64,000 bases of DNA from Lyngbya sp. HA4199-MV5. GTDB taxonomy: Bacteria; Cyanobacteriota; Cyanobacteriia; Leptolyngbyales; Leptolyngbyaceae. The translations under genes were made by a program, and so were the position numbers. Shown one piece after another: positions 52,154 through 63,307 of this stretch (the stretch's first letter is position 1; every line of letters begins with the position of its first letter). The notes under the pieces were generated by a model. That model made no database searches, was not told the DNA's origin, and worked only from the letters and a program-made list of their open reading frames with translations. The stretch covers positions 1 to 64,000 of the forward strand of contig JAHHHL010000004.1 in the NCBI GenBank assembly GCA_019359375.1. Direction: 5' to 3'.

Positions 52154-54622
52154 ATGCAGACGACTCACTACTGGCACTGGTGCAGCGCGTTACTAATGGC
52201 AGTGGGAATCGCTTTCCCAGCGAGCGCACAGGTGGCACCTGATGGTAGCGTCGGTACCACAGTCTCGGCTGTGGGTAACCAATACACCATTAACAATGGC
52301 ACTCAGGTTGGTGGCAATCTGTTCCATAGCTTCAGTCAGTTTTCCATACCCACAGGTGGAGCCGCACGGTTTAACAATGCCTTGACGGTGCAAACCATCT
52401 TTGCGAGGGTCACGGGAGGCAGTGTTTCCAACATTGATGGTTTACTGCAAACCAATGGCAGCGCCAGCTTGTTTCTGTTGAATCCCGCTGGTATCCTATT
52501 TGGTTCCAATGCCAGTTTGAATTTGGGTGGTTCGTTGGTTGCCACTACTGCCAACAGCATCAAGTTTGCTGATGGAAATGAGTTTGGTGCAACTCAGACG
52601 ACGGGCAACCCTTTGTTAACTGTTAGCGTACCAATCGGCTTACAGATGGGGCAAAGCCCGGGAGCGATCGCCGTTCAAGGCAACGGACAGGTTCTCAGCA
52701 AACCGACCAGCTTTTCTCCGACCATCCGCAATCCTGGCTCGACGGCATTGCAAGTCCAGCCTGGAAGAACCCTGGCATTGGTGGGGGGCAACCTGAATTT
52801 AAATGGGGCAAGCCTGGTCGCCGAACAAGGACGCATTGAACTGGGCAGTCTGAGCGGTGCTGGCTGGGTTAGCCTGACTCCCATCGCTCAAGGCTATCAA
52901 CTGGGGTACGACCGTGAACAGCCGTTTGGAGAGATTCAACTGGCTCAGCGATCGGTGCTGGATGTGAGTGGTGTGAATGCGGGGTCTGTTCAGGTTCAGG
53001 GGCGACAGATTCAATTGACCGATGGGTCATTAATTCTGGCACAAAATCTAGGACCCCTAGCAGGGGGCACCATTCTCCTCCAGGCATCCGAGCGGATTAA
53101 CTTGATCGGCACAATTCCAGATAGCCTCACTAGCAGTGGCGTTCAGAGTCAGAGCCTGGGCAGTGGAGCGAGTGGAACTATCCAGATCACGACTCCCCAA
53201 TTAACGCTGCAAGATGGGGCAGGGGTGAATGCTTTGACCTATGGAGTGGGGGATAGCGGCAAGATTGAGGTGGCGGCTACTGCCATCACGCTTTCTGGCT
53301 ATTCACCCACCAATCCAAACCTCGTGACGAGCCTAAATACCAGCACCTATGGTTCTGGAAACGCAGGCAGTGTTTTGGTGAACAGCGAGAGTTTGTTGCT
53401 ATCCAATGCGGCTAGCCTATCCTCTGCAACCTTTGGCTTTGGCTCTAGTGGGCAAGTGACTATTCACACCACGACTGCCACGGTAATTGGGGGCGCTAAC
53501 TCCATTGGTCTCTATAGTGCCATTGCCTCGACGACCGTGGGAACCGGAAGTGCCAAAACCTTGACGCTCAATACCACCAGATTACGCATTCTGGACGGAG
53601 GATCAGTTGGAGCAACGGCATTTTTTACGGGGCAAGGTGGGAATGTCACGGTGAATGCAACCGAGGCGATTGAAATCAGTGGACGGGGTACCAACAACGT
53701 CAGTAGCATCAATTCATCCACGCTCTATCTACCACCCCTGGTGCAACAGTCCTTTGGATTACCAAACATTCTGACGGCTAATGCGGGAAGTGTCAGCGTG
53801 ACAACACCGCATTTAATTGTGACCGATGGTGGTGCTGTCAGCGTGACGAATCAAGGCAGTGGCAATGGGGGGGCACTGGCGATCGCTGCCAATCTGATCA
53901 AACTCGATCGTCAGGGCAGTATCCAGGCGCAAACAGCTTCTGGCGAAGGAGGCGACATCCAGATCCAGGCGCAAAGCGGATTGATCCTGCGGCATGGCAG
54001 CTTCATTAGCGCGACCGCTGGGGGCACTGGCAATGGCGGCAACATCACGATCAATGCACCCATCATCGCTGGGTTTGAAAACAGCGATATCGTTGCCAAC
54101 GCCGTGAAAGGTCGGGGTGGCAATATTAACATCACGACGCAAGGCATTATCGGACTCAAGTATCGCAGTCAATTAACCCCAGAGAGCGACATCACTGCTA
54201 GTTCCCAGTTTGGTGTGAATGGCAGTGTGCAGGTCAATAACATCGGTGTGGATCCCAACTCTGGTTTGGTCGAATTACCCGCCAATGTGGTGGACACCTC
54301 ACAGCAAATTGCGACGGGTTGTGCTGGGTCGCAGGGCAGCAGCTTCATTGCCACGGGACGCGGCGGAGTACCCCAAAATCCTACCCAGCAGGTGAGGGGC
54401 GATCGCACCTGGGATGATCTGCGCGATCTGTCCGCCTACCGTAAAGTCGGTAAGACTGTTGCTCAAAAACCTGCTGCTGTTCCAGTGCTGATACAAGCAA
54501 GCACCTGGCAGCGCAATGCCGATGGCACGGTCGAATTAATCGCTGATCAAGCTCCTGCCATCCCTGCAACGCTTGCCACCTGTAGCGGTGACACTGCCAA
54601 CACGATCGGATCTGCTCCCTAA
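52154..54622 (+). CDS. Filamentous haemagglutinin N-terminal domain exoprotein (TpsA)
   Basis: The 822-residue exoprotein has a signal peptide (VGIAFPASAQ), then the TPS domain with TINNGTQVGGNLFHSFSQF and FLLNPAGILFGSNASLNLGG, which is recognised by the FhaC POTRA domains. A long beta-helix follows with many G/N/T-rich repeats (e.g. GAGVNALTYGVGDSGKIEV, GSVLVNSESLLLSNAASLSS). The C-terminus (from about residue 740) is not repetitive. Secreted surface filament, probably adhesion or aggregation. Confidence 0.92.
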   Translation: MQTTHYWHWCSALLMAVGIAFPASAQVAPDGSVGTTVSAVGNQYTINNGTQVGGNLFHSFSQFSIPTGGAARFNNALTVQTIFARVTGGSVSNIDGLLQTNGSASLFLLNPAGILFGSNASLNLGGSLVATTANSIKFADGNEFGATQTTGNPLLTVSVPIGLQMGQSPGAIAVQGNGQVLSKPTSFSPTIRNPGSTALQVQPGRTLALVGGNLNLNGASLVAEQGRIELGSLSGAGWVSLTPIAQGYQLGYDREQPFGEIQLAQRSVLDVSGVNAGSVQVQGRQIQLTDGSLILAQNLGPLAGGTILLQASERINLIGTIPDSLTSSGVQSQSLGSGASGTIQITTPQLTLQDGAGVNALTYGVGDSGKIEVAATAITLSGYSPTNPNLVTSLNTSTYGSGNAGSVLVNSESLLLSNAASLSSATFGFGSSGQVTIHTTTATVIGGANSIGLYSAIASTTVGTGSAKTLTLNTTRLRILDGGSVGATAFFTGQGGNVTVNATEAIEISGRGTNNVSSINSSTLYLPPLVQQSFGLPNILTANAGSVSVTTPHLIVTDGGAVSVTNQGSGNGGALAIAANLIKLDRQGSIQAQTASGEGGDIQIQAQSGLILRHGSFISATAGGTGNGGNITINAPIIAGFENSDIVANAVKGRGGNINITTQGIIGLKYRSQLTPESDITASSQFGVNGSVQVNNIGVDPNSGLVELPANVVDTSQQIATGCAGSQGSSFIATGRGGVPQNPTQQVRGDRTWDDLRDLSAYRKVGKTVAQKPAAVPVLIQASTWQRNADGTVELIADQAPAIPATLATCSGDTANTIGSAP

Positions 54623-54719
54623 CTGAAAGCACCCAACTGTTAAACCATCAGTGATTCATTACAGCCGTTTTCCTTTGCACACCCCACACCCCACACCCCA
54701 CACCCATATTCACAGAACT

Positions 54720-57320
54720 ATGGCTTACCCAATCAGTAACCGCTGGCTGATCAACCGCATCAAACAATACCGCTGTTGGGTGTTTATCAGCCTCATGCTT
54801 GTGAGTTTGGGTTTAGCCATTACCATTACACCTGCAAAAGCAACCCAACCAACCCCCTCTAGCCTGAGTAGAACGCTATCCCCTGATCCATCACCCTCTC
54901 TGCCTGCCAACAGTTTGGAGCAGGGGCGTACCCTTTACCGCTCCGGTCGGTTTGAGGAGGCAGTCAGGTTTTGGCAAGTTGCTGCTCAACAGTATCATCA
55001 GCAGGGCGATCGCCTGAATGAAGCACTGAGTTTAAGCTATCTCTCGCTAACACAGCAGGAACTCAACCAGTGGGAAGCCGCCCAACAAGCAATTGAGCAA
55101 AGCCTGAGCCTCTTGAAAACCGCTAATCCGCCTGCGGACGCTATTTTGTGGGCACAGGCGCTCAATACTCAGGCAAGTTTGCAGCTCCACACTGGTCACG
55201 CGGAAGCCGCCCTGGAAACCTGGCAACAGGCGCAAACATTCTATGACCAGGCAGGCGATACGATGGGAAGCCTGGGAAGCCAGATCAACCAGGCACAGGC
55301 GTTGCAAAGTTTGGGATTCTACCGCCGCTCGAAACAACAACTGGAGGCATTGGCGCAAAAGCTAACCGCCATGCCCGATTCTGAAATGAAAGTGAGTGGG
55401 CTGCGATCGCTCGGCTTAGCCATCCAGGTGGTTGGTGATGCGGGTCGAAGTCAGCAAGTCTTAGAGCAAAGTTTAGCGATCGCCCATAAAATTGACGCTA
55501 AAACCCAGCTCAGTTCTCTCCTATTGAATCTGGGCAAAACGGCAGCCGATTTGAATGATCCGAATGCCGCCTTGCAGTACCTTGATCAGGCGGAAGCCGT
55601 TGCAACGAATCCGGGCGAACAACTGCAAGCCCGGTTAGAGCGGTTCAAACTCTTCCTTAACGATGACAAGCTCGCACCGGCTGCACCTGCTGCCCCCCAA
55701 CTGTTGCAACAACTGCGAGAACTGTCCCCCAGTCGCACGTCTCTCTATGCTGCCATTAACTTTACAGCTGCCATCAATCGACTGGAAAATCCAACTCAAA
55801 TGCTGCCGCTGGAAGATCTATCAGACCTGATGAAGGGTACTGCTCAGGCAGCACGGCAAATTCAGGATACTCAGGCAGAAGCGTATGCCCTGTATCAGTG
55901 GGGGCAACTGTATCAGCGCAATGGGCAATGGGCAGACGCACGACGATTGGCACAACAATCGCTCAATCTTGCCCGTCAACTGCAAGCAGACGCGATCATT
56001 GCCCAATCCTCCTGGCGCTTGGGTCAGGCGTATCGTCAGGAAGGACAGCGAGGAGAGGCGATCGGGGCTTATACGGAAGCCGTAAACACGCTAAAAGCAT
56101 TGCGAACCGACTTAGTGGCAATTAACCCCGAACTCCAGTTCTCCTTTCGCGAAAGCGTAGAACCTGTATACCGGGAATTGGTCGATTTACTGCTGGATCA
56201 ACAGCCGAGCCAAGCAGCCCTGATCCAAGCCCGCGAGTTGATCGAGTCACTTCAGGTCGCAGAACTCGATAACTTTTTCCGGGAAGCCTGCATCGACAAA
56301 GCCCAGCAGATCGATCAGGTAGACCCTACCGCTACTGTTGTTTATCCAATCATCCTGCCCGATCGCATGGCAGTGATCCTCTCCACAGCTGGACAACCGC
56401 TGCGCTACTATGTCACCCAGACATCACGCGCAGACATTGAACAAACTCTAAACAAACTGTTAGTGGGTCTTAACCCTGTCTCAGACCAAAAAGAACGCGA
56501 TCAGGCATCCCAACAGGTTTACAACTGGCTGATTCGTCCAGCAGAAGCAGATCGGGCTTTCAAACAGACGAAAACGCTCGTGTTTGTGTTAGACGGGCGC
56601 TTGCGGAATATTCCCATGTCCGCCCTATATGACGGTCAACGTTATTTAATTGAAAAGTATGCCGTTGCCCTTTCACCAGGACTGCAACTGATGGCGGCTC
56701 AACCGTTTCAGCAACACCAGATCCAGGCGATCGTGGGCGGCATCAGTCAGGCTCGGTCTGGCTTCAGCGCTTTGCCAGCCGTTGAGTCTGAGGTGCAGGA
56801 TATTTCCAACACGGTATCGTCCTCAAAGCTCGTTAATGGAGAATTTACCAGCGCGGCGCTTGCCGATCGTATCAAACAAAGCAGTGCAAATGTGGTGCAT
56901 CTGGCAACTCACGGACAGTTTAGCTCTCGTCAGGAAGATACATTTCTGCTGACGTGGGATGGACGGGTCGGTGTCAAAGAATTTGCTGAACTCCTGAGAA
57001 CCAGAGGCAGCGCTTCGTCCAAGGCGATCGAATTGCTCGTTCTGAGCGCCTGCGATACCGCTACAGGAGACGATCACGCCGTACTCGGACTGGCAGGTTT
57101 AGCGGTCAAATCGGGTGCCCGCTCTACGATCGCCGCCCTTTGGTCCGTCAAAGATAAAGCCGCCGCCATGCTCATGACCCGCTTTTATGACCAGTTGCAA
57201 AAATCAGGGAACACCAAAGCTGAAGCCCTCCGGCAGGCACAGATCAATCTAATTCACGAAACGGATTTCCACGATCCCTTTTTCTGGTCTGCCTTTATTT
57301 TAGTCGGCAATTGGTTGTAA
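54720..57320 (+). CDS. TPR-CHAT domain protein (caspase-like)
   Basis: The 866-residue protein has an N-terminal membrane or signal segment (WVFISLMLVSLGLAITITPA), then many TPR-type helices (e.g. LEQGRTLYRSGRFEEAVRFW, LLLNLGKTAADLNDPNAALQ), and a C-terminal CHAT domain. The predicted catalytic His is in VVHLATHGQFS and Cys in LVLSACDTATGDD. Relatives are caspase-like peptidases. ATG 54720 was chosen; the open frame extends upstream through CACACCC repeats. It follows the haemagglutinin by 97 bases and may act on secreted or envelope proteins. Confidence 0.92.
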   Translation: MAYPISNRWLINRIKQYRCWVFISLMLVSLGLAITITPAKATQPTPSSLSRTLSPDPSPSLPANSLEQGRTLYRSGRFEEAVRFWQVAAQQYHQQGDRLNEALSLSYLSLTQQELNQWEAAQQAIEQSLSLLKTANPPADAILWAQALNTQASLQLHTGHAEAALETWQQAQTFYDQAGDTMGSLGSQINQAQALQSLGFYRRSKQQLEALAQKLTAMPDSEMKVSGLRSLGLAIQVVGDAGRSQQVLEQSLAIAHKIDAKTQLSSLLLNLGKTAADLNDPNAALQYLDQAEAVATNPGEQLQARLERFKLFLNDDKLAPAAPAAPQLLQQLRELSPSRTSLYAAINFTAAINRLENPTQMLPLEDLSDLMKGTAQAARQIQDTQAEAYALYQWGQLYQRNGQWADARRLAQQSLNLARQLQADAIIAQSSWRLGQAYRQEGQRGEAIGAYTEAVNTLKALRTDLVAINPELQFSFRESVEPVYRELVDLLLDQQPSQAALIQARELIESLQVAELDNFFREACIDKAQQIDQVDPTATVVYPIILPDRMAVILSTAGQPLRYYVTQTSRADIEQTLNKLLVGLNPVSDQKERDQASQQVYNWLIRPAEADRAFKQTKTLVFVLDGRLRNIPMSALYDGQRYLIEKYAVALSPGLQLMAAQPFQQHQIQAIVGGISQARSGFSALPAVESEVQDISNTVSSSKLVNGEFTSAALADRIKQSSANVVHLATHGQFSSRQEDTFLLTWDGRVGVKEFAELLRTRGSASSKAIELLVLSACDTATGDDHAVLGLAGLAVKSGARSTIAALWSVKDKAAAMLMTRFYDQLQKSGNTKAEALRQAQINLIHETDFHDPFFWSAFILVGNWL

Positions 57321-57952
57321 CTCAGAAATAATACGGAGTGAGCCAAAGCCGCATTTACGTAAACACCCCATAGCATCACAATCAATCTTTTTCTATGGTG
57401 CAGGAGTGTTCTTTGAATAACGTATGAAACAATTTCACTCAGTCCTCACAAATACTTACTAAGTAGCTGGTCTGAATTAAACGTAGGATGGGTAAAGCTG
57501 TTCCGGCATACCAGAAAAGCGGTAGCGTAACCCGTGTGGGCGTTGGGTTTCGTATCCTCAACCCAACCTACGCGATCTTATATTTAATTGTGCCTTCCTA
57601 CTAATGGTGATTTGATACGACATTTAAATCACTTAAATAAGGTTTCAATTGTTCAGGAAGCGATCAGGATGTGTTCAGGAAATTTCAGTATTAATACGTA
57701 TGAGGAGCAAGCTAATCAGACTTTATTTGTGAAATTTAAATAGGTTTATACGTAGCCTTTATCTTCTCTACATCTCACTCATTATCCATCTCGTCAACCC
57801 ACAGAAAGCTTACATTTCAGGCGTTTTGCTTAAAATACCGGAAAGATAGGCGGGTTGGCTGAGCCGTACTTTGTGCTTATAGGGCACGTTATATTTAGAA
57901 CTCTGGCACGTTCGCCAGGTTTCTACACGTTCCATACATCCGGTACAACATC
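57321..57952. other. Non-coding region with GTAGGTTGGGTT-type repeat
   Basis: Bases about 57482-57600 hold a repeat related to the element-A cores (GGGTAAAGCTGTTCCGGCAT) and ending TATTTAATTGTGCCTTCCTA as in 32612. The rest, including 57600-57952, contains no ORF and may hold the DUF928 gene promoter. Confidence 0.5.
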
Positions 57953-58873
57953 ATGAAAGGTCAACATCTAACGAGTGTGTTGAGCATTACGGCTCTCATC
58001 GTTGGCAGTGCATGTACCAGTGCCCATGCTGTTACATTTACCCCACCTGCCAGCGGTGGTGCGCCCAGTCAAGCAACAGGGGGTGCTTCCAGGGGTAACT
58101 TCTTTTTGCCTCCTACAGGCAAAGGTGCGCCCAGTCAGGCAACAGGGGGCGCTTCTCGTGGACAATTATTCACACCAACGGCGGGGCAAGGTGCTCCCCA
58201 ACAAGCGACAGGGGGCGCTTCTCGTGGGCAACTGTTCACACCCGCTTCTAGCAGTGGTGCCCCTCAACAGGCAGCAGGCGGTGCGTCTCGCGTCGGGACC
58301 TATTATCTCAACCCATCCACAGTGGGCGCAGACGGTCCGGCAGCATTGATTGCTCTCTTGCCCCAAAACTTCTATGGCACTACCGTGTCCGATCGTCCAT
58401 CTTTTCTGGTGTATTTTCCTGCCTCCAATGCAAAGGAAGCAGTCTTCAGCCTCAAAGATGAAGCTGGGAGTACGCACTATCAGATGACAGTCCCCGTGGC
58501 TGAGAAAGCAGGTGTCGTGGCGATTAACCTGCCCGCAGATGCTCCCGCTTTAGCAGTTGGGAAGAATTACCATTGGTTTCTGGCGCTCAGAGTCAATGGA
58601 GAACTGAGTCCTGCCACTCCTTATGTGGATGGCTGGGTGCAGCGGGTTCAGCCCAGTGCCGAACTCGCCACAGCGATGCAGCAGAAAGATGCGCTGAAAC
58701 GAGCAACGGCTCTGGGTAAACATGGCGTATGGTACGACTGTGTCGCTACGCTGGCGTTGCTCCATTCCTCTCAGCCATCCAATGCTGCCCTGACTCAACA
58801 ATGGTCAGAGCTACTTTCCTCTGTTGGATTGAAAGAGATCAAAACGGTGCCAGTATTGGCTTCTGCTCAATAA
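57953..58873 (+). CDS. DUF928 exported protein with four internal repeats
   Basis: A 306-residue precursor with a signal peptide (LTSVLSITALIVGSACTSAHA). Residues about 31-117 contain four near-identical 20-residue units: GGAPSQATGGASRGNFF, KGAPSQATGGASRGQLF, QGAPQQATGGASRGQLF and SGAPQQAAGGASR. The DUF928 domain follows (ALIALLPQNFYGTTVSDRPS, FLVYFPASNAKEAVFSLKD, NYHWFLALRVNGELSP). Function unknown; cyanobacterial members often lie near CHAT/CHASE2 genes, as here. Confidence 0.88.
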   Translation: MKGQHLTSVLSITALIVGSACTSAHAVTFTPPASGGAPSQATGGASRGNFFLPPTGKGAPSQATGGASRGQLFTPTAGQGAPQQATGGASRGQLFTPASSSGAPQQAAGGASRVGTYYLNPSTVGADGPAALIALLPQNFYGTTVSDRPSFLVYFPASNAKEAVFSLKDEAGSTHYQMTVPVAEKAGVVAINLPADAPALAVGKNYHWFLALRVNGELSPATPYVDGWVQRVQPSAELATAMQQKDALKRATALGKHGVWYDCVATLALLHSSQPSNAALTQQWSELLSSVGLKEIKTVPVLASAQ

Positions 58874-58914
58874 ATCTCCTTGGTAAATCCTAAGCAGTGG
58901 TTTAAAACCCTTGA

Positions 58915-58992
58915 AAGCCCCCCACCCCCAATTCTGGGGGCTTCCAAACAAGCTTCAAAAGTCCCCCAGAATTGGGGGATTTAGGGGGCAGA
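58915..58992. repeat. Dispersed palindrome CCCCCAATTCTGGGGG
   Basis: CACCCCCAATTCTGGGGGCTT and CCCCCAGAATTGGGGGATTT occur about 30 bases apart, each partly palindromic and inverted to each other. This is a recurrent intergenic palindrome type in cyanobacteria. It could act as a terminator for the DUF928 gene. Confidence 0.65.
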
Positions 58993-59099
58993 AGCTTCAG
59001 CAACGAAGCGGTTAAGAGTTTTAAAACACGCCCTAACCAGATGTTGGCGGGGCTTTCCCTGCCAACTCTGATCGAGTCCAATTACTGTATGGCGCAATT

Positions 59100-61868
59100 A
59101 TGTGGCGCAGCTTTCAGTCCCTCATTCGACGTACTCGCAGCATTCTGATCATTGCTCCCAGTGTGACTCTGACCGTCATTGTGGGGCAATCGTTGGGGCT
59201 ATTCAATTTGCCTGAATGGAAAATTCGGGATGAATGGGCGCGTCTACGATCGCAGAATCTAGTCGCGGATGAAATTGTGATTGTCACGATCGATGAACAG
59301 GATATTCAAGCGGTTGGTAAATGGCCTGTTCCAGATGGATCTCTCGCTCAGTTGCTTGAAAAAATTCGGGCACAGCATCCCCGCAGCATTGGCTTAGACC
59401 TTTATCGAGATTTGCCAGAAGGCAGCGGCTATGACAGGCTTGTCAAGGTTTTCCAGAGTACGCCTAACTTATTTGGGGTTGAAAAGATTACCGGAGAGCG
59501 GGTTAAACCTGCCCCAGAGCTAAAGAAACGCGATCAGGTGGGGTTGGCAGATCTGGTGCTCGATGGCGATCGTCATGTGCGTCGAGCTTTGCTCACGGCT
59601 GAAGATGCCAAAGAACAAAACGTGGTCAAAGCCGGATTAGCAACGCGGGTGGCGCTCCAGTATCTCGAAGCCGAGGGCATCAGTTTAGAAAGTGTGAATT
59701 CCCAGCAGCAGCAGTTTCGCCTGGGCAAGCAATTCTATGTCCCGCTCAGCCAGCAAGAGGCGGGCTATGCCGATGCAGAACTGGGGGGCTACCAAATTCT
59801 GCTCGATTGGCATGGGTCAGAAGCCACGTTTCAAACGGTGTCGATGCGCGATGTCTTAGCGGGACGCATTCCGGCGGCATTGATGCGCGATCGGATGGTG
59901 TTTATTGGGTCAACCGCTGCCAGCACCAATGATTTCTTCGGCACCCCCTTCAGCAACTCCTGGTTCTCTGCCCAAAAACCTACGCCTGGTGTGGTGATTC
60001 ACGCGAATATTGCCCATCAGATCGTGCGCGGCGCAAAAACGGGACAAGCCACTTTACACGGCTTCTCTGGCGTTTCCTTTGCACTCTGGATTCTAGTCTG
60101 GTCCGTTATTGGTTCTGCGGGAAGCTGGTGGTTAGCAAGTACTCGTGCTGGACGATGGATTCCAGGTGGCAAAATCCTCTGGGCAAGTGTAGCCATCAAT
60201 GGCGCATTGGTGGGTGGTTCCTACGCCCTGTTTTTGGGGGGTATCCTGGTGCCAATTAGTCCGGCTCTGGCAGCGTTCATTGGTAGTGTGATTGCCACTA
60301 CAAATGCCCATAAACAGCAAAAGCTGGAAGACACCAACCAGCAACTCGAAGTCGCCAACGCCCAACTGCTGGATTATTCCAAAACACTGGAACACAAGGT
60401 TGAAGAACGAACTCACGAACTGCTTGAGGCAAAGCAAGCGGCTGATGCTGCCAATCAGGCAAAGAGCGAGTTTCTCGCTAATATGAGCCATGAGCTACGC
60501 ACACCGCTCAACGGAATTCTGGGGTACGCTCAGGTGCTAGAGCGATCGCCCGCCTTATCCCCTAAAGATCAGCAGAAAATTAATGTGATTCATCAGTGTG
60601 GCACGCACCTCCTGACTCTGATCAATGACATTCTGGATCTGTCAAAAATTGAAGCGCGAAAATTGGAGTTATTTAACGACAGTGTTGATTTACTGCCCTT
60701 TCTCCACGGGGTGACAGAGATCTGTCGGATTCGGGCAGACCAAAAAGACATTGCGTTCAACGTTGTGATGGGCGATCGCGTACCTGTATCCATCCAGGTC
60801 GATGAGAAGCGGTTACGACAAGTCTTGATCAATTTACTTGGTAATGCAATCAAATTTACAGATAACGGTAGCGTTAGTTTCAAAGTTGATGTGTTGGAGC
60901 AGGCTCATTCGCGGCGAGAGAACCCTGATCAGCCAATGGCAACACTTCGCTTTCAGATTGAAGATACCGGCATTGGGATGCCTGCTGACCAGTTGGAAAA
61001 AATATTTTTGCCATTTGAACAGGCAGAAAAAGTTGGCAAACGCCCGGATGGAACCGGACTGGGACTGGCGATCAGCCAACGCATTGTGTCCTTGATGGAC
61101 AGTCAAATTCAGGTGCAGAGCCATTTAGGAGAAGGAAGTACCTTTTGGCTGGATCTAACCGTTCCGATTTCTTGTGAAGGGCAGGCAGTAATGAGGCTTC
61201 CTTCCGAAAAGATTATTGGTATTCAGGGCAAAGAACCGCAATTGTTGATCGTAGACGACGATGACAACCATCGTTCGATCTTAATTGACCTGCTGCGGCA
61301 AATTGGTTGTCAAATTCTGGAAGCCAGTGATGGTGACCAGGGCTTACAGTTGGCAACGCAACATCATCCAGATATTATTTTGCTCGATTTAGCTATGCCA
61401 AATATGGACGGCTTTGAACTGATGATGAACCTGCAAGCCGATCCACAAACTCAAAGCATTCCAATCATTGTCTCCAGTGCCAGTGTATTTGAAGCCGATC
61501 GCGATCGCAGTTTGCAATCGGGCGCACAATTTTTCCTATCGAAACCTCTTCAGGTTGATGAATTATTTAGTAGTGTTCGCTCTCTCCTAGAAGTAGATTG
61601 GTTCTATGAAGCGGAAAAACCAACTCCGCAAGAGCAGACCCATGCTAATGAGTGGGTGCTACCGCCTCAGAAGATTTTGCAACAGCTCCATCACTTGGCA
61701 ATGATGGGTGATGTTTTAGCGATCGAAGGAATATTAGAAAACCTGGTAGAGCAAGACCAGCAGCTAACCCCCTTTGTGACTAAATTGAGCAAACTCACCG
61801 CAGACTTCCAAACCAAACAACTTCGTCAGTTGCTCACAGCCTTTGTCAAATTGGAGTCCCAGCCATGA
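59100..61868 (+). CDS. CHASE2 hybrid histidine kinase with receiver domain
   Basis: A 922-residue membrane sensor. After a first helix, an extracytoplasmic CHASE2 domain (about residues 35-300; [36 protein letters not shown]) is followed by three helices, a coiled coil, HisKA ([19 protein letters not shown]), HATPase ([28 protein letters not shown]) and a receiver ([27 protein letters not shown] with the phosphoacceptor Asp). About 100 extra residues close the protein. It overlaps the next kinase gene by ATGA. Confidence 0.93.
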   Translation: MWRSFQSLIRRTRSILIIAPSVTLTVIVGQSLGLFNLPEWKIRDEWARLRSQNLVADEIVIVTIDEQDIQAVGKWPVPDGSLAQLLEKIRAQHPRSIGLDLYRDLPEGSGYDRLVKVFQSTPNLFGVEKITGERVKPAPELKKRDQVGLADLVLDGDRHVRRALLTAEDAKEQNVVKAGLATRVALQYLEAEGISLESVNSQQQQFRLGKQFYVPLSQQEAGYADAELGGYQILLDWHGSEATFQTVSMRDVLAGRIPAALMRDRMVFIGSTAASTNDFFGTPFSNSWFSAQKPTPGVVIHANIAHQIVRGAKTGQATLHGFSGVSFALWILVWSVIGSAGSWWLASTRAGRWIPGGKILWASVAINGALVGGSYALFLGGILVPISPALAAFIGSVIATTNAHKQQKLEDTNQQLEVANAQLLDYSKTLEHKVEERTHELLEAKQAADAANQAKSEFLANMSHELRTPLNGILGYAQVLERSPALSPKDQQKINVIHQCGTHLLTLINDILDLSKIEARKLELFNDSVDLLPFLHGVTEICRIRADQKDIAFNVVMGDRVPVSIQVDEKRLRQVLINLLGNAIKFTDNGSVSFKVDVLEQAHSRRENPDQPMATLRFQIEDTGIGMPADQLEKIFLPFEQAEKVGKRPDGTGLGLAISQRIVSLMDSQIQVQSHLGEGSTFWLDLTVPISCEGQAVMRLPSEKIIGIQGKEPQLLIVDDDDNHRSILIDLLRQIGCQILEASDGDQGLQLATQHHPDIILLDLAMPNMDGFELMMNLQADPQTQSIPIIVSSASVFEADRDRSLQSGAQFFLSKPLQVDELFSSVRSLLEVDWFYEAEKPTPQEQTHANEWVLPPQKILQQLHHLAMMGDVLAIEGILENLVEQDQQLTPFVTKLSKLTADFQTKQLRQLLTAFVKLESQP

Positions 61869-63259
61869 TACTAAACTCTACCCCTACCCTCGTTCAATCC
61901 TCTGGTGAAAACTTGACGGATGTAGTGGATACGTCACCCTGCCAACCGATTCATATTCTTTTGGTTGATGACAATCCTAATAATCTTAAGGTGCTGTCAG
62001 AAGCCATTCGAGGCTATGGCTGGAAGGCGCTCATGGCAAGTGATGGCGAGTCTGCGATCGAACAGGCGGAGTATGCCAATCCTGCTCTCATTCTGCTAGA
62101 TGTCATGATGCCGGGGTTTGATGGGTTTGAAACCTGCCGCAGGCTGAAAAGCACACCTGCTACTCAAAACATACCCGTTATCTTCATGACCGCGCTGTCT
62201 GACTCAAACGATAAGGTAAAAGGGTTGGAAATGGGCGCAGTGGATTATATTACTAAGCCCTTTCAGCAAGATGAAGTGGTGGCGCGGGTAAAGCTCCATC
62301 TCAAACTGTCTCAACTCACGCATACGTTAGAGCAACAGGTGCAAGAACGCACGGCTAAATTGTCCGACTCGTTGCACCAGTTACAACAGGCTCAACTGAA
62401 ACTAATGCAGAGTGAAAAAATGTCTGCTTTAGGGCAGTTGGTAGCAGGGGTCGCCCACGAAATCAACAATCCAGTCAATTTCATCCACGGCAATCTCACC
62501 CACGCCAACGGATACATCCAGGATTTGCTTGAACTACTGGCGCTCTATCAAGCCGATTACCCGCTACCAACGACCGCCATTCAGTCAAAGGCGGCGGCGA
62601 TCGACATTGAGTTTCTCAGCGAAGACTTACCCAGGCTGGTTTCTTCCATGCGCTTTGGTACGGAGCGGATTTGTGAGATTGTCAGAGCACTCCGCATCTT
62701 TTCACGACTAGACGAAGCAGCGGTTAAAGAAATTGATTTACACGAAGGCATTGACAGCACCCTCCTGATTCTCAACAGTCGTCTGAAAGCCTGTGCAGAC
62801 CGGGCGGCAATTGCCATTGTGAAAGATTATGGTGTATTGCCCAAGGTTGAATGTTCTGGTGGTCCGTTAAATCAGGTGTTTATGAACATTCTCAGCAACG
62901 CGATCGATGCCCTGGAAGAACGGAGGGGATGCAGGATACAGCCGACACAAGGGGAAGGGGCAACGAACGAGACGATAGCGCAGTCTGCTCCTGCTATTCG
63001 GATTTGTACGAAGGTCGCCGAACCGGGGTGGATCACTATTCAGATTGCTGATAATGGCAGTGGGATGCCTGAGACTGTGAGACAGCAGATTTTTGAACCT
63101 TTTTTTACCACCAAGGAAGTGGGCAGGGGCACGGGTCTTGGCATGTCGATTAGTCATCAGATTGTGACAGAAAAACACAACGGATCACTGCAATGCTTTT
63201 CAAGACCGGAAGAGGGCACTGAGTTTGTCATCAAACTACCCATCCGGCAGCGCCAATAA
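61865..63259 (+). CDS. Receiver-histidine kinase
   Basis: The 464-residue soluble protein has an N-terminal receiver ([58 protein letters not shown]), a coiled coil ([20 protein letters not shown]), and a kinase core with HisKA ([19 protein letters not shown]) and HATPase ([31 protein letters not shown]). The start ATG overlaps the stop of the CHASE2 kinase gene, so the two are translated together and likely form a phosphorelay. Confidence 0.93.
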   Translation: MILNSTPTLVQSSGENLTDVVDTSPCQPIHILLVDDNPNNLKVLSEAIRGYGWKALMASDGESAIEQAEYANPALILLDVMMPGFDGFETCRRLKSTPATQNIPVIFMTALSDSNDKVKGLEMGAVDYITKPFQQDEVVARVKLHLKLSQLTHTLEQQVQERTAKLSDSLHQLQQAQLKLMQSEKMSALGQLVAGVAHEINNPVNFIHGNLTHANGYIQDLLELLALYQADYPLPTTAIQSKAAAIDIEFLSEDLPRLVSSMRFGTERICEIVRALRIFSRLDEAAVKEIDLHEGIDSTLLILNSRLKACADRAAIAIVKDYGVLPKVECSGGPLNQVFMNILSNAIDALEERRGCRIQPTQGEGATNETIAQSAPAIRICTKVAEPGWITIQIADNGSGMPETVRQQIFEPFFTTKEVGRGTGLGMSISHQIVTEKHNGSLQCFSRPEEGTEFVIKLPIRQRQ

Positions 63260-63307
63260 CCAGGGTTTGAGTACCAGGCGCTGCTGTTGGCGAATATGTT
63301 ATGGGGA

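Noticed and set aside
54665-54715. CACACCC repeat run as a CRISPR-like array
   Set aside because: Units of seven bases without spacers; a simple low-complexity repeat.
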